This document shows positions 1 through 7,880 of a stretch of DNA of 10,638 bases, one piece after another. The notes under the pieces were generated by a model. That model searched no databases, was not told the DNA's origin, and saw only the letters and a list, made by a program, of their open reading frames with translations. The number at the start of each line of letters is the position of its first letter. Within the stretch, counting starts at the first letter, position 1. The stretch spans positions 1 to 10,638 of the forward strand of contig JBDTMC010000270.1 of the NCBI GenBank assembly GCA_039934475.1, written 5' to 3'. The stretch comes from JBDTMC01 sp039934475. GTDB taxonomy: Bacteria; Acidobacteriota; Terriglobia; Bryobacterales; Bryobacteraceae. A program made the translations under genes and the position numbers.

Positions 1-971
1 ACCTGGGCATTAGGGACGATGGCGATTGAGGTCTGGGCCTGAACCTGGCGAAAGCCCTCATAGCTGGAGAAGAAGAAGGTGCGGTCTCTGCGGATGGGAC
101 CGCCGAGGGTGCCGCCGAATTGATTCTGGCGGAAGGCGGGGATGGACGCCGGCTGGGGCCGGTCGAAGAGGTTTTTAGCGTCGAGCGCGGAATTGCGCAA
201 GAACTCGCTGAGGGTTCCGTGGAGGCTGTTGGTGCCGGACTTGGTGACGAGATTGATCTGAGCACCGGATTGCTGTCCGAACTCGGCGGAGTAGTTGTTT
301 GTTTCGACACGGAACTCCTGAATGCTATCGACGTTGGGGCTGATGACGAAGGTGTTGTAGTTTACGTCGTGATTGAGGGTTCCATCCATGAGATAGACGT
401 TGGAAGTTTCACGGCTTCCGTTGACATTGATGGCCGAGGTAAAAGTTCCGCGGAGTGTCTGCTGGCGGCTGCCACCGGGGCTGGGGTTGGCGCCAGGGAC
501 GAGTAGTGTGAGATCGAGAAACTTGCGGCCATTCAAGGGGAGATTGCGGATCTGGCTTTCGACGACTACGGTTCCGACGGTAGCGTCGCTGGATTGGATG
601 AGAGGGCTTTCGCCATTGACGGAGACGGTCTGCTGGACGCTGCCTACTTCGAGGTGGGCGTCGAGACGCGCTACCTGTCCGACTTCGAGTTTGATGCCGG
701 GAATCAACTGGCGGCTGAAGCCGGGGGCGATGAAGGCCACGTCGTAGAATCCGGCGGGAAGGAACGGCAAATTGTACGCGCCCTCTCCGCTGGTGAGCGT
801 CTTAAACTCGCGGCGCGTTGCCGTGTTGATGGCGGCGACATTGACTTTGGGTATGACGTTGCCGGATGGATCGAGAACATCGCCGCGCAGTCCGGCCGTA
901 CTCATTTGGGCGAATGAAGGCAGGGCTGCTGTGGCAAGTCCCAGCGTGATAAAAAGCAGATTACGGAACAT
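1..971 (-). CDS. TonB-dependent receptor, Oar-like, N-terminal 323 codons (cut by window edge)
   Basis: This is the N-terminal part of an outer-membrane receptor; the gene runs off the left edge with no stop in 323 codons. Reading the minus strand from the ATG at 971 gives a signal peptide ending near SFA-Q (residues 1-21), then a carboxypeptidase-regulatory-like beta-sandwich (about 27-111, with the typical GxVxDPSG and GxYxLPFLPAGxY patterns). A plug-type domain follows from about 112, with NLPLNGR (142-148), an INVNG motif, a YLMDGT motif and the GGTLGGPI/FFFSSYEGFR segments common in acidobacterial receptors. Such proteins import large substrates or act as adhesion and surface proteins; the substrate cannot be read from this part. 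The start is supported by AAGGA 9 bases upstream. It begins 15 bases after the stop of the phosphoesterase gene, so the two are probably co-transcribed. The beta-barrel lies outside the window. Confidence 0.9.
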   Translation of the reverse strand, partial: MFRNLLFITLGLATAALPSFAQMSTAGLRGDVLDPSGNVIPKVNVAAINTATRREFKTLTSGEGAYNLPFLPAGFYDVAFIAPGFSRQLIPGIKLEVGQVARLDAHLEVGSVQQTVSVNGESPLIQSSDATVGTVVVESQIRNLPLNGRKFLDLTLLVPGANPSPGGSRQQTLRGTFTSAINVNGSRETSNVYLMDGTLNHDVNYNTFVISPNVDSIQEFRVETNNYSAEFGQQSGAQINLVTKSGTNSLHGTLSEFLRNSALDAKNLFDRPQPASIPAFRQNQFGGTLGGPIRRDRTFFFSSYEGFRQVQAQTSIAIVPNAQ

Positions 972-986
972 AGAGATTCTTCCTTT

Positions 987-3449
987 TCACTCGTCGTCTT
1001 CAGAACCGAAGGTGGATTTGGGATGGGGCATGGGAACGGCTGCGCCCCTAACGCTGCGCCAGATGATTTCATTCAGCAGGTCTTCAGGCGCACGGTCGTA
1101 GTTAGAGAAATCCATGGCCAGGGATTCGCGGCTGCCCCAGGCCATAGCCTCATTGACCTGGTTGACATCGAACTCCGCGGGACGGGCTTTGTAGCGGTTA
1201 TCCCGATACTGAGTGCCGAAGGCCGCATAGAGAGGCATCGCGGCCGCATCGTACTGGGTCATTGGGGGGAGACCTAACAGCAGCTCGATGGTGCGGAGGA
1301 TGGAGCTTGTGGTGTAGGGCTGGTGATGTAGCCCGGCGGTGGAATAAGGGCTGATGGTAAGAAGGAGGCTGCGGTGCCCGTCAACGTGGTCGGGCCCATC
1401 CTGGGCATCGTCCTCTGTGATAAACACGGCCATCTTAGGCCAGTAGGGACTGTGGGTCAGGCGATCGACGATCTGGCCTAGTGCGAGGTCGTTATTCGCT
1501 ACGCAGGCGCGTGGACTGGGTTTGCCGGGAGCCGTTCCAAACGTATGATCCTCACCGAGGATGAGGACAGTGTAGGCCGGTAAACGGCGGGCGGCAGCGG
1601 CATCTTTGAAGTGTGTTTCGAATTCTGTTAGCTCACGAAGGAAATAGCGCGCGTTGTCGGTATCGCGCATGGTGATGAGGTCGTAGCCATCGGCGAGGTG
1701 GCCTTCGAGAGCGGGCACGTTGGCGGTGGGGACTTCATTGCGGGTTTGATGCCAGCGATCGGCGAATTCGCCATAACTGCGATAGGTAAGGCCCTTGCGA
1801 GCGCAAAGGTCCCAGAGGTATCCGGCAGGCGGAATTTTCGCGGGAGAGTATTCAAATGCCGGAAGCTGGCGGCTGAAGAGTGCGTAGCGGGCGGGCCACT
1901 GCTTTTCGGTGTAGTCAGTGGCGTAGGCTGCGTTGGACCACTGGTGGCCATCGGCACTGACCTCGCCATCCACGTAGTAGTTATCGAAGAGGCCGTATTG
2001 CAACGCGAGCGCGTGATGATTGGGTGTGACCTGGCGGCCGAAGATGGCGAGAGATTTGTCGCCGTTGCCTTCGGGCATGTCACCGAGCAGCTGGTCGTAG
2101 GTGCGGTTCTCTTTGATGATGTAGACGACGTGTTGGACGGGTGAGCCGGCGGTGTGCCGCGAGGGGACGATAGAGGCGGAACTGGCGTCTACGCGCGCGA
2201 CGTCCAGGAGGCTGTCGTAATAAGGGGAGTTCTGGCGGACCAGCGCCGTGTACTCGTCCCTATGAGTTCGGATGGCCTCTGTGCCGACGAAGTAGAGCAT
2301 GCCTCCGAGAACCGTTTTGATGCTCTCGTCGCCTTCGATGCGCTTGGCGAGGGGACTGTATGGACCGCGGGGTGTTGGTTTCGAACCCTCGCCCTTGGCG
2401 CAGGCGATGACTAGTTTCGCGCCGTCTTCGGTCAGCGCGAGGGCCGAGGGGTACCAACCGGTGGGCACAAAGCCGAGCACGCGGGCATTGGTTCGATCGG
2501 CCACGTCGATGACCTGAAGGGCGTTGTTGTCGGCGTTGGCGACATAGAGGATATTGCGGCGCGCATCGAGAGCGAGTGCGTTGGGAGTGCTTCCGTTGGG
2601 CGCGCGCGGGTAGAGCCTGGTGCTTATGGTTTGGAGGACGTCGCCGGTGTTCGCGTCGATGGTTACGACGGTGTCGGCGGCGGAACAGGCAACGAACAAC
2701 CGGCCATCGGAGGAGAGCACCATGGCGTTGGGATTGGCGCCTACGGGGACGCGCTTCAGTTCGCGCGCTGAGAGTGGATCGACGATGGAAACGGATTTGC
2801 CACTCCAATTGGACACGAACAGGCGGGAGCCATCGGGGGATAGGACGGTTTCGTAGGGGACGAGACCGACTGCGACGGCTCCGAGGCGGCGGCCGGTGTG
2901 GCTATCGGCGATGACAACGTGGCCGGGGTGATCGCCAGAGCCGCGATCGGCGGCATAGAGGCGATTGCGTTTCCCATCAATGGCGAGTCCGGACCAGGAG
3001 GCGAACGAGGTAAGAGATTCAGGCAGCGGCTCCATGCGCTGCGACTGGGCGAGGAGGTTGTTGTGCCACGAGAAGGCATAGATAGGCGAGCGCGATCCGG
3101 CGGCGGTCCACTCATTGCCGCCAGAGACGAATAGCTGGCGCGAAGCCGCGTCGTAATCCATTCCGAGCCAGGCGGAGCGTAGAGGCAGCGACTGGGTAAC
3201 GGTTTCTGTGGCGGTGTCGATGGTTAACACACCCTGGGCGGTGAAGCCGCTGTGGAGGGCGGCGATGCGGCCTTGCGGGAGCCGTTGGAGCCGCAGAATC
3301 TGAGGGTTGGTGGCGACGGCGTGCCCGACGGGCGAGATGCGCCAACCGTTGGGAAGGCCTACGGCCGATGGCCTGTCATTGTTGGGCCGCACTCCGCACG
3401 CGGAGAATGCAAGGGCGAATGTGAGGGTTGAAACGAAAGCGAGACGCAT
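987..3449 (-). CDS. YVTN beta-propeller / alkaline-phosphatase-like phosphoesterase fusion, predicted lipoprotein
   Basis: The 820-residue product joins a beta-propeller to a phosphoesterase of the phospholipase C/AcpA superfamily. Residues 1-18 look like a lipoprotein signal (hydrophobic stretch then FSAC, Cys18), although the -3 residue is Phe rather than the usual Leu. Residues about 40-350 contain YVTN-like blades, for example LSPDGSRLFVSN (203-214), LSSDGRLFVAC (245-255) and LYVANADNNALQVIDV (301-316). The phosphoesterase domain runs from about 438 to 730. It has the metal-binding signature ENRTYDQ (447-453), FDNYY (488-492), ADGHQWS (499-505) and ITEDDAQDGPDHVDGHRS (677-694), the last matching the TxDE...DH motif of this family. 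It should hydrolyse phosphoester bonds at the cell surface or in the periplasm; the substrate is unknown. The start is supported by AAGGGTG 7 bases upstream. The receptor gene follows 15 bases downstream, and the sigma factor gene is divergent. Function class is secure; lipidation is inferred. Confidence 0.9.
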   Translation of the reverse strand: MRLAFVSTLTFALAFSACGVRPNNDRPSAVGLPNGWRISPVGHAVATNPQILRLQRLPQGRIAALHSGFTAQGVLTIDTATETVTQSLPLRSAWLGMDYDAASRQLFVSGGNEWTAAGSRSPIYAFSWHNNLLAQSQRMEPLPESLTSFASWSGLAIDGKRNRLYAADRGSGDHPGHVVIADSHTGRRLGAVAVGLVPYETVLSPDGSRLFVSNWSGKSVSIVDPLSARELKRVPVGANPNAMVLSSDGRLFVACSAADTVVTIDANTGDVLQTISTRLYPRAPNGSTPNALALDARRNILYVANADNNALQVIDVADRTNARVLGFVPTGWYPSALALTEDGAKLVIACAKGEGSKPTPRGPYSPLAKRIEGDESIKTVLGGMLYFVGTEAIRTHRDEYTALVRQNSPYYDSLLDVARVDASSASIVPSRHTAGSPVQHVVYIIKENRTYDQLLGDMPEGNGDKSLAIFGRQVTPNHHALALQYGLFDNYYVDGEVSADGHQWSNAAYATDYTEKQWPARYALFSRQLPAFEYSPAKIPPAGYLWDLCARKGLTYRSYGEFADRWHQTRNEVPTANVPALEGHLADGYDLITMRDTDNARYFLRELTEFETHFKDAAAARRLPAYTVLILGEDHTFGTAPGKPSPRACVANNDLALGQIVDRLTHSPYWPKMAVFITEDDAQDGPDHVDGHRSLLLTISPYSTAGLHHQPYTTSSILRTIELLLGLPPMTQYDAAAMPLYAAFGTQYRDNRYKARPAEFDVNQVNEAMAWGSRESLAMDFSNYDRAPEDLLNEIIWRSVRGAAVPMPHPKSTFGSEDDE

Positions 3450-3590
3450 GGGCGAACACCCTTGCAGACGGGCCGGGGATGAGGTTTTCAGGGTGCCTGT
3501 AGGGAGAGTTTGGTTACAGTTCCGCGACGCCCGATCAATTCATCATTTCGTCATCGAATTGTGGCGGCTGAGGCCCTTAAATAGGGCTCT
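3450..3590. promoter_or_regulatory. Divergent intergenic region between phosphoesterase and ECF sigma genes
   Basis: This 141-base spacer must hold promoters for both the leftward phosphoesterase/receptor unit and the rightward sigma/anti-sigma unit. No convincing sigma-70 -35/-10 pair is visible in either direction. A GGAAC element lies on the minus strand (3523 down to 3519), resembling an ECF -35 box, but the expected position about 17 bases on reads TACAGG, not a GTC-type -10. A short inverted repeat sits at 3573-3587 next to the sigma start. The assignment as a regulatory region follows from gene orientation. Confidence 0.5.
3573..3587 (+). promoter_or_regulatory. Small hairpin at the sigma factor start
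   Basis: The arms gccct (3573-3577) and agggc (3583-3587) are perfect reverse complements around a 5-base AT-rich loop, with a further G-T pair possible outside. The only Shine-Dalgarno-like bases for the GTG at 3591 (AGGG, 3583-3586) lie inside the right arm. The hairpin could limit access to that start, or lie in the leader if translation begins at the ATG at 3627. The stem is short and may be chance. Confidence 0.3.
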
Positions 3591-4184
3591 GTGAAACGTT
3601 ACAGACTGCAGACGGAATCGGCACGCATGGAGTTATTGAAGACTCTCGAACCGGCACTCTGCGACTTCGCTGCGCCGGAGAGCACACGCTCGCGGGTGGA
3701 GCGGTATTTCGTGCAGCACTATTCTTCGGTGTTGCGGTATCTGGTCTTCTCAGGATCGCCGAAGGCGGACGCCGAGGATATCCTGCAGGAGACATTCCTG
3801 CGGTTGTACGGGGAGTTGCTGAAAGGCAAGACGCCGAACAATCTGCGGAACTGGCTTTTCCGGGTCTCCTACAACTTGCGAATCGATCGCGTGCGATTGG
3901 GCGCGCCGGAGTTATTGCTGGGCGAGATGGAGTGGCTGAGTTGTGTCGAGCGAGTGGCGGATGCTTCGCTGAACATCGAAGCCACGATGCTGGCGGACGA
4001 GAGGAAGGGGCGGCTGGCGCAGGCGATGGCAGGCCTTACGGCGCGCCAGTCTCAATATCTGCTACTGCGGGCTGAGGGCCTGACGTACCGGGAAATTGCG
4101 GAACTGCATGGGATCGCGATCGGCACCGTAGCGGAAGCGTGCGGGCGGGCGATGGAGAAGCTAAGCAGGTGTGTCCGTGATTGA
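3591..4184 (+). CDS. ECF-type RNA polymerase sigma-70 factor
   Basis: The 197-residue product is an extracytoplasmic-function sigma factor containing only regions 2 and 4. Region 2 spans about 35-103 and includes DAEDILQETFLRLY (60-73, core-binding and -10 recognition helices) and NLRNWLFRVSYNLRIDRVR (84-102). Region 4 spans about 140-193, with a helix-turn-helix in LTYREIAELHGIAIGTVAEA (164-183) for -35 recognition. Size and layout fit the family. The GTG at 3591 is the longest frame, but its Shine-Dalgarno match is only 4 bases away. An ATG at 3627 (residue 13), with GGA 10 bases upstream, is an equally good start and leaves both domains complete. The next gene overlaps its 3' end and encodes a zinc-binding anti-sigma factor, so the two form the usual regulator pair. 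ECF subgroup and target promoters are not determinable here. Confidence 0.9.
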   Translation: MKRYRLQTESARMELLKTLEPALCDFAAPESTRSRVERYFVQHYSSVLRYLVFSGSPKADAEDILQETFLRLYGELLKGKTPNNLRNWLFRVSYNLRIDRVRLGAPELLLGEMEWLSCVERVADASLNIEATMLADERKGRLAQAMAGLTARQSQYLLLRAEGLTYREIAELHGIAIGTVAEACGRAMEKLSRCVRD

Positions 4185-5808
4185 ACGATTGTTTGGGGAG
4201 TCCATGGCGCACCCCCCGCTGCACCAGTTGGTGCTCCACATCGATAACGAATTGGGTGGCCGGAGAGGACGTCAGGTGCGACGGCACGTGGCGCAGTGCT
4301 GGCAGTGCCGGAGACTGTGCGAACGGCTGGTGCAAGGGGCCGGTCTGTTCGTGGATCGGTTGGAGCAGGAGGTTGAGACCGGACCAGCGCCGCCCGCACT
4401 TGTGGCATTACGGCGAAGACTGGATGCGCTGGACGCGGACGAATCGCCGCGCCTGCCGAGGCCGGCGTGGTTCGGGTTTGCGGCAATGGCGGCGCTGCTG
4501 ATCGGGATGCTGGTGGTTACAACAACGACACCAACGAGGTTGAGCGCGGCTCAGATTCTGGCGCGTTCGGCGCTGTCAAGGAAAGGCCGGCGTGTGCCTG
4601 CGCGTCATCGGGTTGTTTTGCGGTCGCAGCATCTGGAGACTGTCGAGGTTTCCGATGGGGGTCCGATTCGCAACGGCAATTTGGAGCGGATTTTTTCCCG
4701 GATTCCTCTGGATCCGCACGATCCACTAAACCCGCGGGGATTCCTTCGCTGGCATGACGGATTGGCGTCGGCTTCGGATGTGATGGCTGAGGATGGAGAT
4801 TTTTTGACCATCACGACGACGGCGCAGGCAGGCTCATTTGTGCGCGTGGGTAAGATCCGGATGCGGAGTAGCGATTACCATCCGTTGTGGGAGGTTATGG
4901 AGTTGAGTAGTTCGGAAGTACTGGAAATCCAGGAGTTGGGGCCGGAGCCGGTTACCACTTTGACGGCGGGGCTGGCCACACGGCCGATGGCTGCGATGAG
5001 GGCGGATCCAGAACGTCCGGTAACTGCGCCCGCGGCGCCTGCGGCGCGCGTGAACTACGACGATGTGGAGATTGAAGCGCGGCTGGCGCTAAACCGGATT
5101 GAGGCGGACCGCTATTTCCCGGCGGTGTTTGTGGCGGAGGAATCGGCGCTCGCCGTGGAGGGCATGGCGGAGACGGCATTGGAGCGCAACCGGATCGTAT
5201 CGGTCTTGCGGGATATCCCGAGGCTGGTTGTGCGCGTGAGGGCGAGGGAAGAGATGGCGCAGGCCTTGCCGAATTCCGATTCACGAAGCGTGATTGAAGA
5301 GCGAGGGGTGGTGCTGGAGCCTTTGGCGCGGGAGGCGATGATCTCCCGATTTGGGAGCGAAGATGTGGCGCGTTCGGTGACCGATGCCCTGCAGGCGAAT
5401 GCTGGTGAATTGAATCTATTGCTGCAGTTGTTGGCGGACTTGGGCCGGCGCTTCTCAGGAGCGTCGCTTGATGGCCTGAGCGTTAACTCACGGGCGCAAG
5501 TCTCGCGGCTGGCGATGGAGATGGGGCGTAGGATTGGAGTCGCCTGGGATAGGGAGGGAGAGTTGCGTTTGCAATTGTTTCCCGAAGAACGGTTGGCGCC
5601 GTCCGCGCCTGAGAGTTGTTTGGGCTGGCGGGAGTGGGTGGGGGAAGTGCAGCCAATGGCGGCTGAGGACGAACGGTTGTACTGGCGGTTGTTTGGGACG
5701 GTGCGAGCGAAGGGCGCGGACGGGATGACGATGGCAGAGGCGATGGAGCGCTTACGCGGCAACTGGGCGCGGATCGGTTCGAGAGGCGCCTGCGCGGCGG
5801 GGGAGTGA
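4171..5808 (+). CDS. Zinc-binding (ZAS) anti-sigma factor with one membrane span and BON-like periplasmic segment
   Basis: The 545-residue product is the likely inhibitor of the sigma factor encoded just upstream. Near the N terminus it has the ZAS signature H-x3-C-x2-C (His39, Cys43, Cys46) within a helical anti-sigma domain of about 12-60. One transmembrane helix follows at about 99-117, with an arginine- and proline-rich stretch on its inner side, leaving some 425 residues outside the cytoplasm. Residues about 295-358 resemble a BON domain (VEIEARLALNRIEAD, then ALAVEGMAETALERNRIVSVL and IPRLVVRVRA). The remainder, including FLRWHDGLAS and the C-terminal LGWREWVGEVQP region, is not recognised. 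The GTG at 4171 overlaps the sigma gene by 14 bases. The ATG at 4204 (residue 12), with GGGGAG only 3 bases upstream, is a strong alternative because similarity to anti-sigma factors begins there. Anti-sigma role: confident. BON-like call: inference by eye. Confidence 0.82.
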   Translation: MSVIERLFGESMAHPPLHQLVLHIDNELGGRRGRQVRRHVAQCWQCRRLCERLVQGAGLFVDRLEQEVETGPAPPALVALRRRLDALDADESPRLPRPAWFGFAAMAALLIGMLVVTTTTPTRLSAAQILARSALSRKGRRVPARHRVVLRSQHLETVEVSDGGPIRNGNLERIFSRIPLDPHDPLNPRGFLRWHDGLASASDVMAEDGDFLTITTTAQAGSFVRVGKIRMRSSDYHPLWEVMELSSSEVLEIQELGPEPVTTLTAGLATRPMAAMRADPERPVTAPAAPAARVNYDDVEIEARLALNRIEADRYFPAVFVAEESALAVEGMAETALERNRIVSVLRDIPRLVVRVRAREEMAQALPNSDSRSVIEERGVVLEPLAREAMISRFGSEDVARSVTDALQANAGELNLLLQLLADLGRRFSGASLDGLSVNSRAQVSRLAMEMGRRIGVAWDREGELRLQLFPEERLAPSAPESCLGWREWVGEVQPMAAEDERLYWRLFGTVRAKGADGMTMAEAMERLRGNWARIGSRGACAAGE

Positions 5809-5894
5809 CTGGTTTGCGCGGAAGAGTGTCTGATGGAAGATCGCCGGGCGCTCAGATTCTACCGAACGAGCCCTACCTACGGCGGGACATACGT
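5809..5894. other. Convergent intergenic spacer, no clear terminator
   Basis: These 86 bases separate the stop of the rightward anti-sigma gene from the stop of the leftward glycosyltransferase gene. A terminator would be expected here. The only pairing seen is an imperfect gggcgctc/gagccc stem (about 5837-5873) with a bulge, a long loop and no T-run, so no intrinsic terminator is called. Confidence 0.5.
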
Positions 5895-7868
5895 CTACGG
5901 TCGCAGTCTGTTGACGCGCTCCCTGCCGACTCCGTTGGCCCGTACCTCTTCCCGGTAGACCGGGGGTGTCCATGGTCCCCACTTCGATTCGAAGTAACGG
6001 CGATTCCGGAGGAACAGTTCCTGTTGGACTGTGTCGGGCAACTGTCCGAACGATGCCGCTTGATGGTGATGTACGAAAACGTCCTCTGCGCACGCTATCT
6101 GGTAACCGGCCTGACAGACGCGGGCTGAGTAATCGTCATCTTCAAACATGCCCAAGCCGAAGCCTTCGTCCAATTCTCCAACCAAATTCCAGACGCTCCG
6201 CGGGATCATAACGCAAAAAAAGTGTATCGCTCTCATGGGTGTCCTACAGCGGCGACGCTGGCGAGTGTAGGCACGTGCGCGGATGGCCATTTCTTCCATG
6301 TCCGCGTAGTTGATGTCGATGACGCTCTCGTTTCCCGAAGCATTCGTGACCGGCCCCAACAAACCAAGCCTACGGTCTTGCCGAAAGTGGTAAAGCAGCC
6401 CGCTAATCCAGCCATCGGTCACGTAGACATCGTTGTTGAGTAACAGCAGATAGTCACCTGTGCTGGCGCGGGCGCCGAGATTGTTGCCAGCCGCAAAGCC
6501 GGAATTGACCGGGTTCAGAATCGCCTTGGCGCAAGAGCGCGCGGCAGCCCAGGAGGCGCAATAGGCAGGTGTGCCGTCAGTGGACCCGTTATCAACCAAG
6601 ATGATTTCCAGATTGGGGTAGCCGGAAAAACGCTCAATGCTTCGAAGCGTACTCTCAGTGAAGCTGAGGTTGTTGTGGGCCAGAATGATGAGGCTGACTT
6701 TAGGGAAGAAGGGCTGCACCAGCGCCTCCATGGCATCGCAACGCTGCGACCAGGTATGAGAACGGGCAAAAGCCTGGCGCGCCGCGCCCTTCGAAGCGGT
6801 GTGATCCTGAAACCCGTCTTTGATTCCCTGGACGAACTCCTCCCGTGTTTCGGTCAGAGTGATGTGCTGACTCAGTCTCTCGATCTCCGGTAACCGCGTG
6901 GCGACGACGGGTTTGCCGGCGGCTAAATACTCATAGAGCTTGAGCGGATCGGCGGCCAGCGTCCGGTGGCAGGAGCGGTAAGGGAGTACACAGACGTCGA
7001 AGGCGTGGAGATACTCGGGAAGTCGCTGGTAGGGAACTTCCCCGACCAGCGTTGTATTGGGCAACGCTGCCAAGGGAGACGTATCGACCCCTTGAACGCC
7101 GCCTACCAGGACGAAGTGTTTGTCGGGAAGGCGGAGGGCGGCGTAGGCGAGCAAATCGAGGTCGATCCATTCAGCAATCGCGCCGTGATATCCGACAGTT
7201 CTGCCATCGCATGGAATAGCCAGGGAGGACGGCGGCGTCTGGTAGTGAATCGGGTCGACAGCGTTTCGAATGAGAGAGCTGTGGACTCCGGCACGGCTTG
7301 CCCTTGCTTGCAGGCGGTTCGAGGAACACACCACAAGGTCTGCCTGTTCGAAAAGTCGCGGCTCCAATTCCGAAACGGGTCGTCCGGCATTGGCGAAGCT
7401 GGAGTAGTCGTCCATGCAGTCGTAGAGAGTCACTGTGTTGGCGATGCGCTGGACCAGCGGAGCCCAGAATGGATAATCGACGATGGAGAGAGTCGCTCCG
7501 ATACTGCGGTGCTCCTTCAGGCAGCGAATGCCGAATTCCATGGCCGCCAACTGGAGTTCGTTGGGGATATCTTTGTAGATATCCGGGGGCGAATAACTTC
7601 CCGGGAGGCCGACCAGAAACACATTCGGCGCGATCTGATCTACTTCGGGCGATCGGATGCCGACGTCTGGAAGCAGTTCGGCGGAAAAATAGAAGACGCG
7701 CCGGCCGCGACGGGCAAGTTCCGTGCTAAGTTGCTGGGGCCTCTGAAAGCGATAGTTCCAATCGATGACCGGGAAGACGAAAACGTCGTAGGGCCGGAGG
7801 GGGAAGTCATCAACGGGCGACGAACGGCTTTGCCATGTTCGGCGCCAACGGGACGGAAGAAGATGCAC
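5895..7868 (-). CDS. Two-domain glycosyltransferase: GT4-like plus GT2
   Basis: The 657-residue product fuses two glycosyltransferase folds and should add sugars to a cell-envelope or extracellular glycan. Residues about 27-385 are GT-B (GT1/GT4-like): an N-terminal DWNYRFQRPQQLSTEL segment (36-50), a nucleotide-sugar end region DPLKLYEYLAAGKPVVAT (307-324) with Glu313 near the usual donor-binding glutamate, and a typical HTWSQRCDAM (371-380) ending. Residues about 390-640 are GT-A (GT2): VSLIILAHNN (391-400), VDNGSTDGT (425-433), the DxD-like LLNNDVYV (476-483) and the putative catalytic-base region FEDDDYSARV (575-584). There is no transmembrane segment, so it is probably cytosolic. The start is a GTG, in frame with and 12 bases after the dehydrogenase stop; no Shine-Dalgarno site is visible and no alternative start is found before residue 110. 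Specificity and linkage cannot be assigned. Confidence 0.88.
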   Translation of the reverse strand: MHLLPSRWRRTWQSRSSPVDDFPLRPYDVFVFPVIDWNYRFQRPQQLSTELARRGRRVFYFSAELLPDVGIRSPEVDQIAPNVFLVGLPGSYSPPDIYKDIPNELQLAAMEFGIRCLKEHRSIGATLSIVDYPFWAPLVQRIANTVTLYDCMDDYSSFANAGRPVSELEPRLFEQADLVVCSSNRLQARASRAGVHSSLIRNAVDPIHYQTPPSSLAIPCDGRTVGYHGAIAEWIDLDLLAYAALRLPDKHFVLVGGVQGVDTSPLAALPNTTLVGEVPYQRLPEYLHAFDVCVLPYRSCHRTLAADPLKLYEYLAAGKPVVATRLPEIERLSQHITLTETREEFVQGIKDGFQDHTASKGAARQAFARSHTWSQRCDAMEALVQPFFPKVSLIILAHNNLSFTESTLRSIERFSGYPNLEIILVDNGSTDGTPAYCASWAAARSCAKAILNPVNSGFAAGNNLGARASTGDYLLLLNNDVYVTDGWISGLLYHFRQDRRLGLLGPVTNASGNESVIDINYADMEEMAIRARAYTRQRRRCRTPMRAIHFFCVMIPRSVWNLVGELDEGFGLGMFEDDDYSARVCQAGYQIACAEDVFVHHHQAASFGQLPDTVQQELFLRNRRYFESKWGPWTPPVYREEVRANGVGRERVNRLRP

Positions 7869-7880
7869 GAGGAGGGCCGC

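Noticed and set aside
120..917. Several plus-strand frames of 107-128 codons opposite the receptor
   Set aside because: The minus strand reads through as an intact receptor N terminus with signal peptide, regulatory-like domain and plug motifs.
3496..3523. ECF-like promoter on the minus strand (GGAAC at 3523-3519)
   Set aside because: The spacing is suitable, but the -10 position reads TACAGG and lacks a GTC-type core, so the match is half a promoter.
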